Positions 10,464-22,510 are shown, counted from the first letter of the stretch. The stretch is DNA of 61,824 nucleotides from Alphaproteobacteria bacterium (GCA_022449545.1 JAKUPN010000012.1:1-61824), one strand, 5' to 3'. Numbers and translations: made by a program. The notes: generated from the sequence alone by a model not told the origin.

Positions 10464-11804
10464 ATGACAAAAAGCTCCAACCGTCCTCGAACGGGAACAT
10501 TTGTGGCACTGGATGTGGGAACAAGTAAAGTTTGTTGCCTCATAGCCCAAGTTGACAGACCTGCTGTAGAAAATGGCTCTAATATCAATGTACAACCAAG
10601 GGTTGTTGGAAGCGGTCTCCAATTAAACGCAGGACTAAAGAATGGTGTTATAGTTGACATGGATGTTGCAGAAACAGCTATTCGTAAAGCAGTTTTTTCT
10701 GCTGAACAAATGGCGGGGGACAACATACAGTCTGTTACAGTTAATATTAATGGGGGAAAGCCATTATCTAGTACAATAGGTATAGATGTAGAAATTGGAG
10801 GCTTACAAATTGATGATGCCGATCTACAACAGGCTTTTCAGAAATCATTGTCTTTAGGAGAAAACGGAGTTACTCCTAATAACAACCATTCAACAGTTAA
10901 TCGTGAAAAGAACAATCAGAGATCTGACCGGCAGTTAATTCACTCTATTCCGATAGCATATAAAATTGATGGGAATAGAGGTATTCGAGATCCCCGGGGA
11001 ATGTATGGAGAACGACTATCGGTTTCCATGCACCTAATTACAGCATTAAACGGAGTAATTAGAACACTACAGAATGTCGTAGAACAGTGCCACCTAGAAG
11101 TTGACGATTTTGTGATCGGACCATACGCATCAGGCCTATCTACGCTTGTTCAAGATGAGATTGATCTTGGCGTAACTGTCATTGATATGGGTGCGGGAAC
11201 AACTAGTATTGCTGTGTTTACAGATGGAGAAATGGTGTTCTCCGATATAATACCAGTTGGAGGAGGTCACGTAACAAACGACATTGCTAGAGGACTATCG
11301 ACTCCCGTAGCCCATGCAGAGCGTTTAAAAACACTCCATGGTGCAGCTATGGTTTCAGATGCAGATGATCACGAGTTGATAGACGTCCTTCACGTTGGTG
11401 AAGATGAACATAATAGTCCTAATCACATTCCCAGATCATTACTAAACGGCATTATTCAGCCGCGCATAGAGGAAACGTTCGAGCTTGTGCGTGAAAGATT
11501 AACTGATAGCGGTTTTGATCAGATTGCTGGTCGTCGCGTTGTTTTAACTGGCGGTGCGAGTCAACTCCAAGGAATTCATAGGGTGGCTGAAATAATTTTG
11601 GATAAACAGGCGCGCATGGGGCGCCCGTTAAGGATTAGAGGCCTAGCTGAGTCAATGTCAGGACCAGCTTTCGCTACAAGCGCTGGATTAATAGCGTCTG
11701 CAGTAGGAGACTCCTCGACTGATTTAACCTCGTCAAAATTAATTAAAAAAGAAACAAATGGCTTAGGAAGTCGACTAGGAAATTGGATAAATGAACATTT
11801 GTAG
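10464..11804 (+). CDS. ftsA: FtsA, actin-like membrane tether for FtsZ
   Basis: FtsA is an ATP-binding actin homologue that anchors FtsZ filaments to the membrane and recruits later division proteins. The 446-residue product has the phosphate-1 motif FVALDVGTSKV, the second phosphate motif VIDMGAGTTSIAVF near residue 237, and the adenosine motif VVLTGGASQL near residue 352. A polar asparagine-rich loop (near residues 138-152) sits in the FtsA-specific subdomain. The C-terminal LGSRLGNWINEHL fits the amphipathic membrane-targeting helix. A GAGGAAAA site precedes the ATG. A 105-base gap separates it from ftsZ. Confidence 0.96.
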   Translation: MTKSSNRPRTGTFVALDVGTSKVCCLIAQVDRPAVENGSNINVQPRVVGSGLQLNAGLKNGVIVDMDVAETAIRKAVFSAEQMAGDNIQSVTVNINGGKPLSSTIGIDVEIGGLQIDDADLQQAFQKSLSLGENGVTPNNNHSTVNREKNNQRSDRQLIHSIPIAYKIDGNRGIRDPRGMYGERLSVSMHLITALNGVIRTLQNVVEQCHLEVDDFVIGPYASGLSTLVQDEIDLGVTVIDMGAGTTSIAVFTDGEMVFSDIIPVGGGHVTNDIARGLSTPVAHAERLKTLHGAAMVSDADDHELIDVLHVGEDEHNSPNHIPRSLLNGIIQPRIEETFELVRERLTDSGFDQIAGRRVVLTGGASQLQGIHRVAEIILDKQARMGRPLRIRGLAESMSGPAFATSAGLIASAVGDSSTDLTSSKLIKKETNGLGSRLGNWINEHL

Positions 11805-11860
11805 AATCATAAAAAATAATCAGTTTTTCAATTTATTCGGTATGCAAATCGCAAACAAAA

Positions 11861-11879
11861 AAGTTATTTTTTATAACTT
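11861..11879 (+). promoter_or_regulatory. Small hairpin in the ftsA-ftsZ gap
   Basis: A perfect 7-bp inverted repeat (AAGTTAT and ATAACTT) flanks a five-T loop, 30 bases before the ftsZ ATG. It is AT-only apart from one G-C pair, so it would be a weak RNA structure. It could equally be a DNA-binding half-site pair near an ftsZ-proximal promoter. I see no convincing -35/-10 pair, so its role is uncertain. Confidence 0.3.
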
Positions 11880-11909
11880 GACCTCGGACAACACTAATTG
11901 GAGGCTAAA

Positions 11910-13658
11910 ATGACCTTAAATCTAAGTGCACCTGGAACCGAATCACAATTAAAACCACGCATTGTTGTAGTTGGCGTCGGCGGAGCTGGTTGTAACGCCG
12001 TTAATAATATGATTTCAGCTAATCTGGAAGGTGTTGAGTTCGTAGTTGCAAACACCGATGCCCAGTCCCTGGCGCTAAGCGCTTCAGAAAGACGCATTCA
12101 ATTAGGCATTAATATTACTAATGGGTTAGGATCTGGTGCTAGACCAGACATAGGTAGAGCTTCTGCAGAGGAATCTCTTGACGATGTTTTAGACCACCTT
12201 CAAGGCAGTCATATGGCTTTTATTGCAGCAGGCATGGGCGGAGGCACCGGAACTGGAGCTGCCCCAGTTATAGCGCGTGCCGCCAGAGAACAAGGTATAC
12301 TTACAGTTGGTGTTGTAACTAAACCTTTTCAGTTTGAGGGAAACAATCGAATGAAATCTGCTGAAGAAGGAATAGAAGAACTTCAGCATTTTGTTGACAC
12401 TCTGATAGTGATACCGAACCAGAATCTTTTTAGAGTGTGTAACGAGCATACTACTTTTGCTGAAGCTTTTTGCATGGCGGACGATGTACTCCATTCAGGA
12501 GTAAGAGGTGTAACTGATCTAATGGTCATGCCGGGTCTAATTAACCTTGATTTCGCTGACATTCGTACTGTTATGAGCGAGATGGGAAAAGCAATGATGG
12601 GGACAGGCGAAGCATCAGGTGAAGGAAGATCTATCGCCGCTGCCGAATCAGCAATTGCAAATCCGTTATTAGATGACGTTTCTATGCGTGGAGCAAGAGG
12701 AGTAATAATTAACATTACTGGCGGTCTCGATATGACCTTATTTGAGGTGGATGAAGCAGCAAATAAAATAAGAGAAGAAGTCGATTCTGACGCTAATATT
12801 ATTTTCGGTTCAACCTTTGATGAAAAAATGGAGGGCACCATGCGTGTTTCTATTGTATCTACCGGAATTGATGCAGATTCATCTTCTATGCCGCGCTCTC
12901 CCAATATTTCTCTTGTTCATGACAGTGAAAGAACTAATAAAGCTCAATCTTCAACTATCTTAACATCAGAAGAAGCAAATCAGCATCCATCAGATTTAGA
13001 TCAAAGTAAGTCTGAAATGAAAAACGATAAACCACCCTCTTCTAATCAAGTTCAAGATCAAAAATCCGAAATTCTTATGGAACCTGGTACTGGTGCTAAT
13101 TTAAACAAGGACAATCAACCTGTCTCTGAACAGAACAAGGAAGAAGACACTAACACACAGCAAATCATCGAAACAGGTGATAAACCCTTTATACCCCCCA
13201 AACCCCAAACAGAATCTACTATCAATACAGGTGATCAAAGTAGAAAAACGACCCCAGACGCATTTGCTGAAGCGGCTATTCAAAATGGATCCGCTCAAAG
13301 CGATAAAAAACGAGGTCGGTCTCTCTTTCAGAAAGTTACTGGAGCAGTTAATAGTCTCGTGACAGAAGAACAGAGAGCGTCTTCAACTTCAAATAGCGCC
13401 CTAAATGAGAACATTAAAGCGACTGAATCAGAGAAAAGTTCAAAAACAACTTTTTCAGCAGAAGATTCTATCGATACTGTCTCTAATCCCAGCAGTGATT
13501 CGTTTTCTTCAGAAGATACTATTGATAAAGAATCCACAGAAGAAGCCCCAACACAAACCTCACTGGCAGACTTAGAACCATCCCTCCAAACAGAATCATC
13601 AGGAAGTGACGATGACCTATTGGAAATCCCTGCTTTTCTGCGCCGCCAAGTTAATTAA
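11910..13658 (+). CDS. ftsZ: FtsZ, tubulin-like division GTPase with a long C-terminal linker
   Basis: FtsZ polymerises into the cytokinetic ring. The product has 582 residues from the ATG preceded by GGAGG. The GTPase domain covers about residues 15-330, with [11 protein letters not shown] at the N-terminus and the tubulin signature GGGTGTG at about residues 110-116. After it comes a linker of roughly 230 residues, very rich in Ser, Asn, Gln, Glu and Lys and presumably disordered. It includes two similar segments ([11 protein letters not shown] and [11 protein letters not shown]). The conserved C-terminal peptide [12 protein letters not shown], which binds FtsA, ends the protein. Long linkers are common in alphaproteobacteria. 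Confidence 0.98.
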   Translation: MTLNLSAPGTESQLKPRIVVVGVGGAGCNAVNNMISANLEGVEFVVANTDAQSLALSASERRIQLGINITNGLGSGARPDIGRASAEESLDDVLDHLQGSHMAFIAAGMGGGTGTGAAPVIARAAREQGILTVGVVTKPFQFEGNNRMKSAEEGIEELQHFVDTLIVIPNQNLFRVCNEHTTFAEAFCMADDVLHSGVRGVTDLMVMPGLINLDFADIRTVMSEMGKAMMGTGEASGEGRSIAAAESAIANPLLDDVSMRGARGVIINITGGLDMTLFEVDEAANKIREEVDSDANIIFGSTFDEKMEGTMRVSIVSTGIDADSSSMPRSPNISLVHDSERTNKAQSSTILTSEEANQHPSDLDQSKSEMKNDKPPSSNQVQDQKSEILMEPGTGANLNKDNQPVSEQNKEEDTNTQQIIETGDKPFIPPKPQTESTINTGDQSRKTTPDAFAEAAIQNGSAQSDKKRGRSLFQKVTGAVNSLVTEEQRASSTSNSALNENIKATESEKSSKTTFSAEDSIDTVSNPSSDSFSSEDTIDKESTEEAPTQTSLADLEPSLQTESSGSDDDLLEIPAFLRRQVN

Positions 13659-13671
13659 GCCTAATATCTAA

Positions 13672-13705
13672 TAGTTTCGGAAATCCCTAATGATTTCCGA
13701 AACTA
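13672..13705 (+). terminator. Perfect 14-bp hairpin after ftsZ
   Basis: The arms TAGTTTCGGAAATC and GATTTCCGAAACTA are exact reverse complements separated by a six-base loop. The structure begins 13 bases after the ftsZ stop. No run of T follows on either strand, so it may be a transcript-stabilising 3' end or a Rho-dependent or imperfect terminator rather than a classic intrinsic terminator. It separates the dcw genes from lpxC. Confidence 0.6.
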
Positions 13706-13857
13706 AAGAGTAACAAATTGTAACAAAGAGTGATTTGTATGACACTCGTACGATTGCTAAAGGATTCACTTATAAATATTTTTTACAGGTACTAATTTCT
13801 GCTTAATTAATTATATTTGAATTTCAAGACTAAGAACTTAGTAAAAAGGTGATTGAG

Positions 13858-14799
13858 TTGGTAAATCTTTCTTCCTCTTATGCTTCCCAACAAACTTTAA
13901 AAAATAGAATCAGCTGTTGTGGTACTGGCCTACATTCAGGGGCAAAAGTTTCCTTAACCCTTTTACCTGCTCCCGTAGATACTGGGATAGTTTTTCGAAG
14001 GACTGATAATGAAGGTAATGGTCTGGAAATTCCGGGTTTAGTTGAGAATGTAGTAGATAATCGAATGTGCACAACGCTTGGAAACAACCATGGAAACTCA
14101 ATTGCTACTGTAGAACACCTTATGGCGGCTCTAAGCGGTTGTAATATTGATAATGTTTTTGTTGAAGTTGATGGGGCTGAATTACCAATAATGGATGGTA
14201 GCTCTGCTCCCTTTGTTTTTTTAATTGAATGCGCTGGTATAGTCGAACAGGAATTACCCAGACAAGCCATAGAAATACTGCGAACAATTCGTGTTGAAGA
14301 TGAAGATAAATTAGCAGAATTAAGGCCGGGTGAAGGCTTCTCGGTTGATTTTGAGATTGAGTTTAGTTCTCTAGCTATCGGACAGCAAGAAATGACCGTT
14401 GATTTAGTTAATGGAACTTTCAAAGGTGAACTAAGCCGAGCCAGAACGTTCGGCTTCATAGAGGAAGTCGATAAATTGCGTTCAAATGGATTAGCTTTGG
14501 GGGGAAGCCTTGATAATGCTGTTGTTCTAAGTGGAGATGAAGTTCTCAACGAGGACGGGTTACGCTACGAAAATGAATTTGTCCGCCATAAAATACTTGA
14601 TTGTATTGGCGATCTTTATTTAGCAGGAGCTCCTATCATTGGGCACTTTATAGGGAATAGATCAGGGCATGCGTTAAACCACAAAATTCTTCGCGAATTA
14701 CTAAATAATAAGGATAGTTGGCGTTACACCATCGCTCAACGAGATTATAAATCTGTCCACTCAGAATCAGAAAACCTATCACTGGCAGCGACTGCCTAA
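13858..14799 (+). CDS. lpxC: LpxC, UDP-3-O-acyl-GlcNAc deacetylase
   Basis: LpxC is the zinc enzyme that commits UDP-acyl-GlcNAc to lipid A synthesis. The product has about 313 residues. TLKNRISCCGTGLHSG at the N-terminus, EHLMAAL (zinc histidine), ELPIMDGSSAPF, and the C-terminal HKILDCIGDLYLAG and SGHALNHKI (remaining zinc ligands and general acid) are all intact. No ATG is available. The sequence AAGGTGAT, a full match to the 16S 3' end, is placed correctly for the TTG chosen here; a GTG three codons earlier would lie inside that site. The gene stands alone after the ftsZ hairpin. Confidence 0.95.
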   Translation: MVNLSSSYASQQTLKNRISCCGTGLHSGAKVSLTLLPAPVDTGIVFRRTDNEGNGLEIPGLVENVVDNRMCTTLGNNHGNSIATVEHLMAALSGCNIDNVFVEVDGAELPIMDGSSAPFVFLIECAGIVEQELPRQAIEILRTIRVEDEDKLAELRPGEGFSVDFEIEFSSLAIGQQEMTVDLVNGTFKGELSRARTFGFIEEVDKLRSNGLALGGSLDNAVVLSGDEVLNEDGLRYENEFVRHKILDCIGDLYLAGAPIIGHFIGNRSGHALNHKILRELLNNKDSWRYTIAQRDYKSVHSESENLSLAATA

Positions 14800-14826
14800 A
14801 CTTTATTAAAATCCAAAACAGGTTAG

Positions 14827-14854
14827 TTGGAAAATAACTTCCTGATGCTATAAT
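14827..14854 (+). promoter_or_regulatory. Sigma-70-like promoter before bamD
   Basis: TTGGAA and TATAAT are separated by 16 bases, and TG lies one base before the -10 (TGCTATAAT, an extended -10). Transcription would start near position 14861, leaving a leader of about 54 bases before the bamD TTG. This is the clearest promoter in the window. It suggests bamD and recN can be transcribed separately from lpxC. Confidence 0.55.
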
Positions 14855-14914
14855 TGGTGAAGAATAGTCGTTTATTGTTTAATTATAATCTGACTCAAAG
14901 TTTGGACGGTCATC

Positions 14915-15820
14915 TTGAACTTAAGGCATATACATATCAATTCCAAAGGATCAGCATCCTTCACAAAAGTTAACACTGGTAAAAAATTCTTTATTCCAGT
15001 TTATTTTTTGTGTTCAGTTGCCATAGGATCTTTGGCGCTGGTAGGTTGCGCAAACAAAGATGAAGAAGTCTATTTAGAAAGGCCCCTAGAAGAACTCTAT
15101 AATAAAGGGGTAGATCATTTAGATGATGGTGATTACAAATTAGCCACTGATTTATTTCTTGAGGTTGAGCGTCAGCACCCTTACTCAATATGGGCTATTA
15201 AATCACAACTAATGGGAGCTTACTCTTTTTATTCTATTGGGGAATATGACGATGCCATACTAGCCTTAGACAGGTTCATACAATTGCATCCAGGAAACAA
15301 AGATGTCTCTTATGCCTACTACCTCAAGGGCTTATGCTATTACGAGCAAATTACTGACGTCGGCAGAGACCAAAGAATAACTGAGCTAGCACTAAATTCA
15401 CTCTCCGATGTTGTGCAACGCTTTCCTAAAAGCAAATATGCACGTGATGCAAAACTAAAAATCGATTTAACCTATGACCATCTCGCCGGTAAAGAAATGG
15501 AAGTGGGTCGATTTTATTTAAAGAGAGAGCAGTATTTGGCAGCTATCAATCGTTTTAAAAACGTTTTAACAAATTATCAGTCTACCACACACACACCTGA
15601 AGCTCTTCACAGAATGACCGAAGCTTATAAAGCACTAGGGATTGGTTCTGAGGCTCGAAAGAATGCCGCTGTTTTGGGACACAATTTTCCCGGAAGTCGG
15701 TGGTACGCCGACAGTTATGAACTGCTTGAAAATATTGTCGTTAGAGATATTGATGGTGATGGGATTATTGATCCTGTAACTGATAAGCGTGGCTTCTTTA
15801 GCCGCCTTTGGCCTTTTTAA
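14915..15820 (+). CDS. bamD: BamD, outer-membrane assembly lipoprotein
   Basis: BamD is the essential lipoprotein of the BAM complex that folds beta-barrel proteins into the outer membrane. The 301-residue product has a basic N-terminus, a hydrophobic stretch and the lipobox LVGC near residue 44. TPR-like helical repeats follow, starting ELYNKGVDHLDDGDYKLA and continuing with similar helices (GEYDDAILALDRFIQLHP, EQYLAAINRFKNVL). No ATG precedes the signal peptide, so a TTG start is the only reasonable one, though it is not certain. The last 36 bases lie in a region that could encode an N-terminal extension of recN, but recN has a better ATG just downstream. Confidence 0.92.
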   Translation: MNLRHIHINSKGSASFTKVNTGKKFFIPVYFLCSVAIGSLALVGCANKDEEVYLERPLEELYNKGVDHLDDGDYKLATDLFLEVERQHPYSIWAIKSQLMGAYSFYSIGEYDDAILALDRFIQLHPGNKDVSYAYYLKGLCYYEQITDVGRDQRITELALNSLSDVVQRFPKSKYARDAKLKIDLTYDHLAGKEMEVGRFYLKREQYLAAINRFKNVLTNYQSTTHTPEALHRMTEAYKALGIGSEARKNAAVLGHNFPGSRWYADSYELLENIVVRDIDGDGIIDPVTDKRGFFSRLWPF

Positions 15821-15825
15821 AACCC

Positions 15826-17529
15826 ATGCTGCGAGAATTGTCGATACGGAATATCGTCCTCATCGACAGCCTTGATTTAAAGTTCGATTCTGGACTATCT
15901 GTATTAACAGGAGAAACTGGAACAGGAAAGTCGATATTACTGGATTCTATAGGACTTGTTATTGGAGCAAGAGCTGATACTACTCTTATTAGTGGGAAGT
16001 CAGATCAGGCTGCTGTATCTGCCTCTTTTGAGGTTAAAAACAATCACCCTGCAAATGACCTTCTGAAAAATAATGGCCTAAGTCTTAACAATAATTATAT
16101 CTTGCTTCGTCGTATACTAAATGGTGATGGGCGAAGTAGGGCTTTTATAAATGACCAACCAGCGACAATTGCCCTTTTAAGGTCTGTGGGCTCAGAGTTA
16201 ATTGAAATACAAGGGCAATTCGAGAAGTATGCTCTAGCTGATCCAGCAGTTCAAAGATCGGCTTTAGATGATTTTGGAAATCTTAATTCCGCAGCTATAG
16301 AAGTTTCAAATCTCTTTAAATCTTGGTCTTTAGCCCAATCAACTCTTAGTAAGGCTGAGGCTAATTTTCACTCAGTTAATAAGAAAAAAGAACAAATTAA
16401 ACACGATTTTGATGAACTAAACAGTTTATCTTTAGTTGAGGGAGAAGAATCTCAAATAAACGATCAACGCAAATTTTTACAGAATGGGGAACGACTTCTA
16501 TCTTCATTTAACGAAGCAATTAAGGAATTAGAAGGTGATTCAGGCTCAGAGGCACTAATTCAAAAATCACTAAAAATAGTCGAGAAAGCATCTGAATTTT
16601 CTGGCAATCAAGTAGATCAGATCATTTTAACTCTCGAGAGAGCCAGCTCTGAACTTCGTGAAGCAATAAGCGAACTCGAGAAATTATCTAGATCAATTGA
16701 AACAGACACTTCATTACTTGAAACACTTGAAGAAAGATTATTTGAATTACGAGCTCTAGCACGCAAACATGGGACAGAGGTGGATAACCTAATTAACGTA
16801 AGAGATAGTTTATCACATCAGTTAGAATCTTTAGAAACAAAAAGCAATGACCTAAATAAATTATCAAAAATAGAACAAACTACTAAAGAAGCTTATTTAA
16901 AAGCCGGCGACCATTTATCGTCAGAACGAAATAAAACAAGTATTAATCTGGATTCTGCCGTTAATCATGAGTTGCCACCGCTTAAGCTCGATGGAGCTAA
17001 ATTTAAAACTACTGTGAAGCGCCTATCTGAACAATCATGGTCAGAAACTGGCCTAGACTCAATCGAGCTTCTTGTTTCTACCAATCCAGGAAATTCTCCT
17101 GGGCCACTAGGAAAAATTGCCTCTGGAGGAGAGCTCAGCAGATTTTTACTAGCGCTAAAAGTAGTTCTAACAACTTCTGGTGGTGTACCAACTCTGATTT
17201 TTGATGAAGTTGACTCAGGAATAGGAGGAGCGACTGCATCTGCCGTTGGAAAAAGACTCTCAGCATTATGTGCTGATAAAAACAGACAAGTTTTGGTTGT
17301 CACTCATAGCCCCCAAGTCGCAGCAATAGGTAATCATCATTGGAGAGTGACAAAAGAAGAAAATCAAGGAAAGGTAATAACAAAAGTCGACCTTCTAAGT
17401 AAAAAAGAACGCAAGGAAGAGATAGCGCGCATGTTAGCAGGCACTAAAATCACAGACGAGGCTAGAGCAGCTGCACAAACCTTGATCGACGGAGCATCTA
17501 GTTCCACTGGTAAAGATCCCAATACTTAA
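15826..17529 (+). CDS. recN: RecN, SMC-like DNA repair ATPase
   Basis: RecN acts in double-strand-break repair, holding DNA ends in an SMC-like fashion. The 567-residue product starts MLRELSIRNIVLI, the normal RecN N-terminus. The Walker A motif GETGTGKS is at about residues 29-36, a long Glu/Ser/Leu-rich coiled-coil region fills the middle, and the C-terminal half carries the signature SGGELSRFLLALK, Walker B LIFDEVDSGIGG and VTHSPQVAA. The ATG lies six bases after the bamD stop. bamD-recN order is typical of alphaproteobacteria. Confidence 0.96.
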   Translation: MLRELSIRNIVLIDSLDLKFDSGLSVLTGETGTGKSILLDSIGLVIGARADTTLISGKSDQAAVSASFEVKNNHPANDLLKNNGLSLNNNYILLRRILNGDGRSRAFINDQPATIALLRSVGSELIEIQGQFEKYALADPAVQRSALDDFGNLNSAAIEVSNLFKSWSLAQSTLSKAEANFHSVNKKKEQIKHDFDELNSLSLVEGEESQINDQRKFLQNGERLLSSFNEAIKELEGDSGSEALIQKSLKIVEKASEFSGNQVDQIILTLERASSELREAISELEKLSRSIETDTSLLETLEERLFELRALARKHGTEVDNLINVRDSLSHQLESLETKSNDLNKLSKIEQTTKEAYLKAGDHLSSERNKTSINLDSAVNHELPPLKLDGAKFKTTVKRLSEQSWSETGLDSIELLVSTNPGNSPGPLGKIASGGELSRFLLALKVVLTTSGGVPTLIFDEVDSGIGGATASAVGKRLSALCADKNRQVLVVTHSPQVAAIGNHHWRVTKEENQGKVITKVDLLSKKERKEEIARMLAGTKITDEARAAAQTLIDGASSSTGKDPNT

Positions 17530-17558
17530 TTTTTAAGAATTTTAACCTAGTTTATTAT

Positions 17559-18455
17559 ATGAATATAAACACACGTGAATTCACAATAGGCATAATCTGC
17601 GCTTTATTAGTTGTTATACTATGGTCCAGCTTTCACTCGATTTCACGTTTGGGAGTTCAGACAAGCCTATCTCCCTATGACTTAGTAGCACTAAGACTGG
17701 GAGTGGGCGGGGTTTTAATGCTCCCAGTTGTTTTAAAATATGGTTTGGGGCATTTAAAATTTTGGCAGGCTATTGTGTTAGCAATGCTTGCAGGGCCTGG
17801 ATTTGCTCTACTGGCATTCACGGGGTACCAATTCTCACCAGCTGCACATGGAGCTGCCATTTTGGCTGGAGCAATTCCATTATTTACAGCTCCTCTAGCA
17901 TGGTTCTTTCTAAAAGAACGATTAAGTACTTGGCAGTTATCTGGATTAATAGTGATTTTAACTGGTGTAGCAATTTTAGTCGGAGATGGTTTTGGTGGTT
18001 TAGTTGGGTTAACTTGGCTTGGAGACTTACTTTTTTTTATAGGCGTGGCTGATTGGGCTGTATTCACACTTTTAGCTAAATCGTGGAAAGTGGAACCATT
18101 GAGATGTACGGCCCTTGTAGCAGTGATTTCGATGATCACTTACCTCCCTGTTCACTTCATCTTTTTACCTTCAAAAATTAATACAGCTCCATTTATAGAT
18201 ATTTTAGGACAATCAATTTATCAGGGTTTTTTTAGTATGATAATTTCTCTACTTCTTTATACTCGTGCTGTAGCAGCCTTGGGAGCAACCATGACGACAA
18301 CAATTACTGCTGCTGTGCCAGCAACTGCAGCAATATCTGCACTAATTTTTCTGGGAGAGCCAATAAGTTTACTGGGTTGGGTAGCCGTTGGCCTAGTAAC
18401 AATTGGTATGTTAGCAGCTGTACTTGGAGCAAACCCCGTTGATTCGACAAAATAA
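17559..18455 (+). CDS. DMT-superfamily transporter (EamA type)
   Basis: This is a predicted inner-membrane transporter with about ten hydrophobic helices arranged as two EamA repeats (298 residues). GVAILVGDGFGGL and the LGEPISLLGWVAVGLVTIG C-terminal helix pair fit the family, whose members export amino acids, metabolites or drugs. The first repeat contains the SPAAHGAAILAGAIPLFTAP segment typical of EamA proteins. The substrate cannot be predicted. It lies 29 bases after recN on the same strand and has no obvious functional link to it. Confidence 0.85.
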   Translation: MNINTREFTIGIICALLVVILWSSFHSISRLGVQTSLSPYDLVALRLGVGGVLMLPVVLKYGLGHLKFWQAIVLAMLAGPGFALLAFTGYQFSPAAHGAAILAGAIPLFTAPLAWFFLKERLSTWQLSGLIVILTGVAILVGDGFGGLVGLTWLGDLLFFIGVADWAVFTLLAKSWKVEPLRCTALVAVISMITYLPVHFIFLPSKINTAPFIDILGQSIYQGFFSMIISLLLYTRAVAALGATMTTTITAAVPATAAISALIFLGEPISLLGWVAVGLVTIGMLAAVLGANPVDSTK

Positions 18456-18536
18456 TCTATATAGCATTCAAATAAAATAACAAATGAAAGATGAGCCAAT
18501 ATCATTTAGATTCATATAAATGGAAAGGGAAGGTAA

Positions 18537-20609
<2,073 letters not shown>

Positions 20610-20641
20610 ATTTAATCCAAATCTTGATTGGCTAAATTGAC

Positions 20642-22450
20642 CTATAAAGGCTGTGTTGCAGATCTAAGCCACTTCTTCGTCTCAGTATCTACCAATGGTG
20701 ATATTTCTGTTTTTACCCTTGTGTGATAATTGTTTATCCAGGCTCGTTCATCATCTTTTAAAAGAGATATTTTAATACAATTAAGATCCAATGGCACTAA
20801 TGTTATAGTTTCAAAACCCAGCATCTCCCTCTCTGCTTCATCTATATTATTAAGGGTCGTTACTGCTATGAGGTTTTCTATCCTTATTCCATATTCCCCT
20901 TCTTTATAATAACCTGGCTCGTTAGACAAAATCATACCTGGCACGAGTTCCTGGCAGGCACCAACCTTAGATATTCGCTGTGGCCCCTCATGAACTCCGA
21001 GATAACTACCAACACCGTGTCCGGTACCATGATCATAGTCCAAGCCTAATTGCCATAAATATTGACGTGCAAGAACATCAAGTTGTGATCCAGTCGTGCC
21101 TTTGGGAAAGATAGCATTCGCAATAGCGATATGTCCTTTAAGTACTCTCGTGTAGCGATCTCTCATTTCATTACTAGGCTCTCCAACTGAAACTGTTCGG
21201 GTAACATCTGTTGTGCCATCAAGATATTGTCCTCCCGAGTCAATTAAATAGAACTCATCTTTTTTTATTAAACGATTGCTTTCCTCATCAACTCGATAAT
21301 GCACTATAGCTCCATTAGGGCCTGCCCCAGATATAGTTTCAAAGCTTAGACCCTGGAATAAATCCTCATTTTTACGGAATTCCGTTAGCTTCTCAGCCGC
21401 CTCTTTTTCTGATAATTTTTCAGACTCAGCGTTAGCACTCAGCCAAAATAGAAATCTAGCTATAGCTGCTCCATCTCGGCGATGAGCTGAACGAGAACCA
21501 TCTAGCTCAACTTTATTTTTAATTGATTTGGCTTTAATGACAGGATCAACTTCCTTACGAATATCAGCACCGTCAAAAGATAACTGATCAAAAATCCACG
21601 ATGCAGCAGTATCTGGGCAAATTTGTAAAGAAGAACCATTTTTTACTTGTAGTTCAAGAATACTTTTAAGGTTATCTGGATCAGATATTCTAACCTGATG
21701 ACCTAAGTGAACCAATAAAGATTCATTTATTTTTTCTTTTTTAACAAACCAATCAACACTAGAATCAGAATGGAGAATGGCTGTACTTAATGGCAGAGGC
21801 GTATAAGGAACATCTTTACCTCTTATATTTAAAACCCAGGCGATAGAAGCAGGATCAGTAAGAATTACAGCGTGAGTATCATTACTTTTAAGATAATTTG
21901 CCAGTTCTTCTCTTTTTTCTTTACTAGATACACCCGCATAACACAGCTCGTGAGGAAAAATTGGTTCCAGGGGAGGAGAAGGCTGATCTTCCCAAATTGC
22001 GTCAATCGGATTTTCATCAACAGCGACTAGAGACGCCCCAACTTTACCACAAACTTCTCTTAATTTTTCAACACTATTCAGATTATGCAACCAAGGATCA
22101 TAACCTAAACTTAATCCAGAAGAGAGGTTTTCTGCTAACCATTTAATGGGAGTTAACTCTATTAGATGATGAAAAGAAAATAGTGATGAATCTGCTTGCT
22201 CACTTAATTGTAATGTATATCTACCATCGACAAAGATTGCAGCCTTTCGATCTAAAACGATAGCTATACCTGCAGATCCATCAAAGCCGGTTATCCACTT
22301 CAACCTTTCAGCATTTTCTGGTAGAAATTCATTATTGTATTCATCATTATGTGGAATGATAAAACCATCAACACCCAGCTCTAACAAACAAGCTCTTAAG
22401 TTGCTAATCCGTTTCACTGACTGATTACAAGTATCTGTTCTCTTATTCAT
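20642..22450 (-). CDS. Xaa-Pro aminopeptidase (M24B, aminopeptidase P)
   Basis: This dinuclear metallopeptidase removes the N-terminal residue when proline is second. The 602-residue product is of the long, three-domain kind also found in eukaryotic APP1: two creatinase-like N-terminal domains and a C-terminal pita-bread domain. Metal ligands are visible in IDSGGQYLDGTTDVTRTV (Asp, Asp), HGTGHGVGSYLGVHEGP (His) and SNEPGYYKEGEYGIRIENL (Glu, Glu). It is the last gene of the uvrD-prmA-pepP strand group, with 60 bases to prmA. No clear ribosome site lies before the ATG. Confidence 0.93.
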   Translation of the reverse strand: MNKRTDTCNQSVKRISNLRACLLELGVDGFIIPHNDEYNNEFLPENAERLKWITGFDGSAGIAIVLDRKAAIFVDGRYTLQLSEQADSSLFSFHHLIELTPIKWLAENLSSGLSLGYDPWLHNLNSVEKLREVCGKVGASLVAVDENPIDAIWEDQPSPPLEPIFPHELCYAGVSSKEKREELANYLKSNDTHAVILTDPASIAWVLNIRGKDVPYTPLPLSTAILHSDSSVDWFVKKEKINESLLVHLGHQVRISDPDNLKSILELQVKNGSSLQICPDTAASWIFDQLSFDGADIRKEVDPVIKAKSIKNKVELDGSRSAHRRDGAAIARFLFWLSANAESEKLSEKEAAEKLTEFRKNEDLFQGLSFETISGAGPNGAIVHYRVDEESNRLIKKDEFYLIDSGGQYLDGTTDVTRTVSVGEPSNEMRDRYTRVLKGHIAIANAIFPKGTTGSQLDVLARQYLWQLGLDYDHGTGHGVGSYLGVHEGPQRISKVGACQELVPGMILSNEPGYYKEGEYGIRIENLIAVTTLNNIDEAEREMLGFETITLVPLDLNCIKISLLKDDERAWINNYHTRVKTEISPLVDTETKKWLRSATQPL

Positions 22451-22510
22451 TCATAGAAGCTAGATGAGGGGAGACAAGAATTCAATCCGGAGATTTTCTT
22501 TTAATTAAAT

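Noticed and set aside
10364-10726. 120-codon frame antisense to the ftsQ/ftsA junction
   Set aside because: Both overlapping genes are well supported; the antisense translation has low-complexity composition and no initiation signal.
12383-12904. 173-codon open frame antisense to ftsZ
   Set aside because: It is a shadow of the conserved GTPase domain, with no ribosome site and no recognisable motif.
13878-14549. 223-codon open frame antisense to lpxC
   Set aside because: It lies wholly within lpxC, whose motifs are complete. The translation is rich in Ser, Thr and Pro with no family motif and mirrors the codon structure of lpxC.
17559-18455. Assigning the DMT transporter as RhtA/YedA-like with a named substrate
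   Set aside because: The EamA fold is clear, but no sequence feature separates substrate groups by eye.
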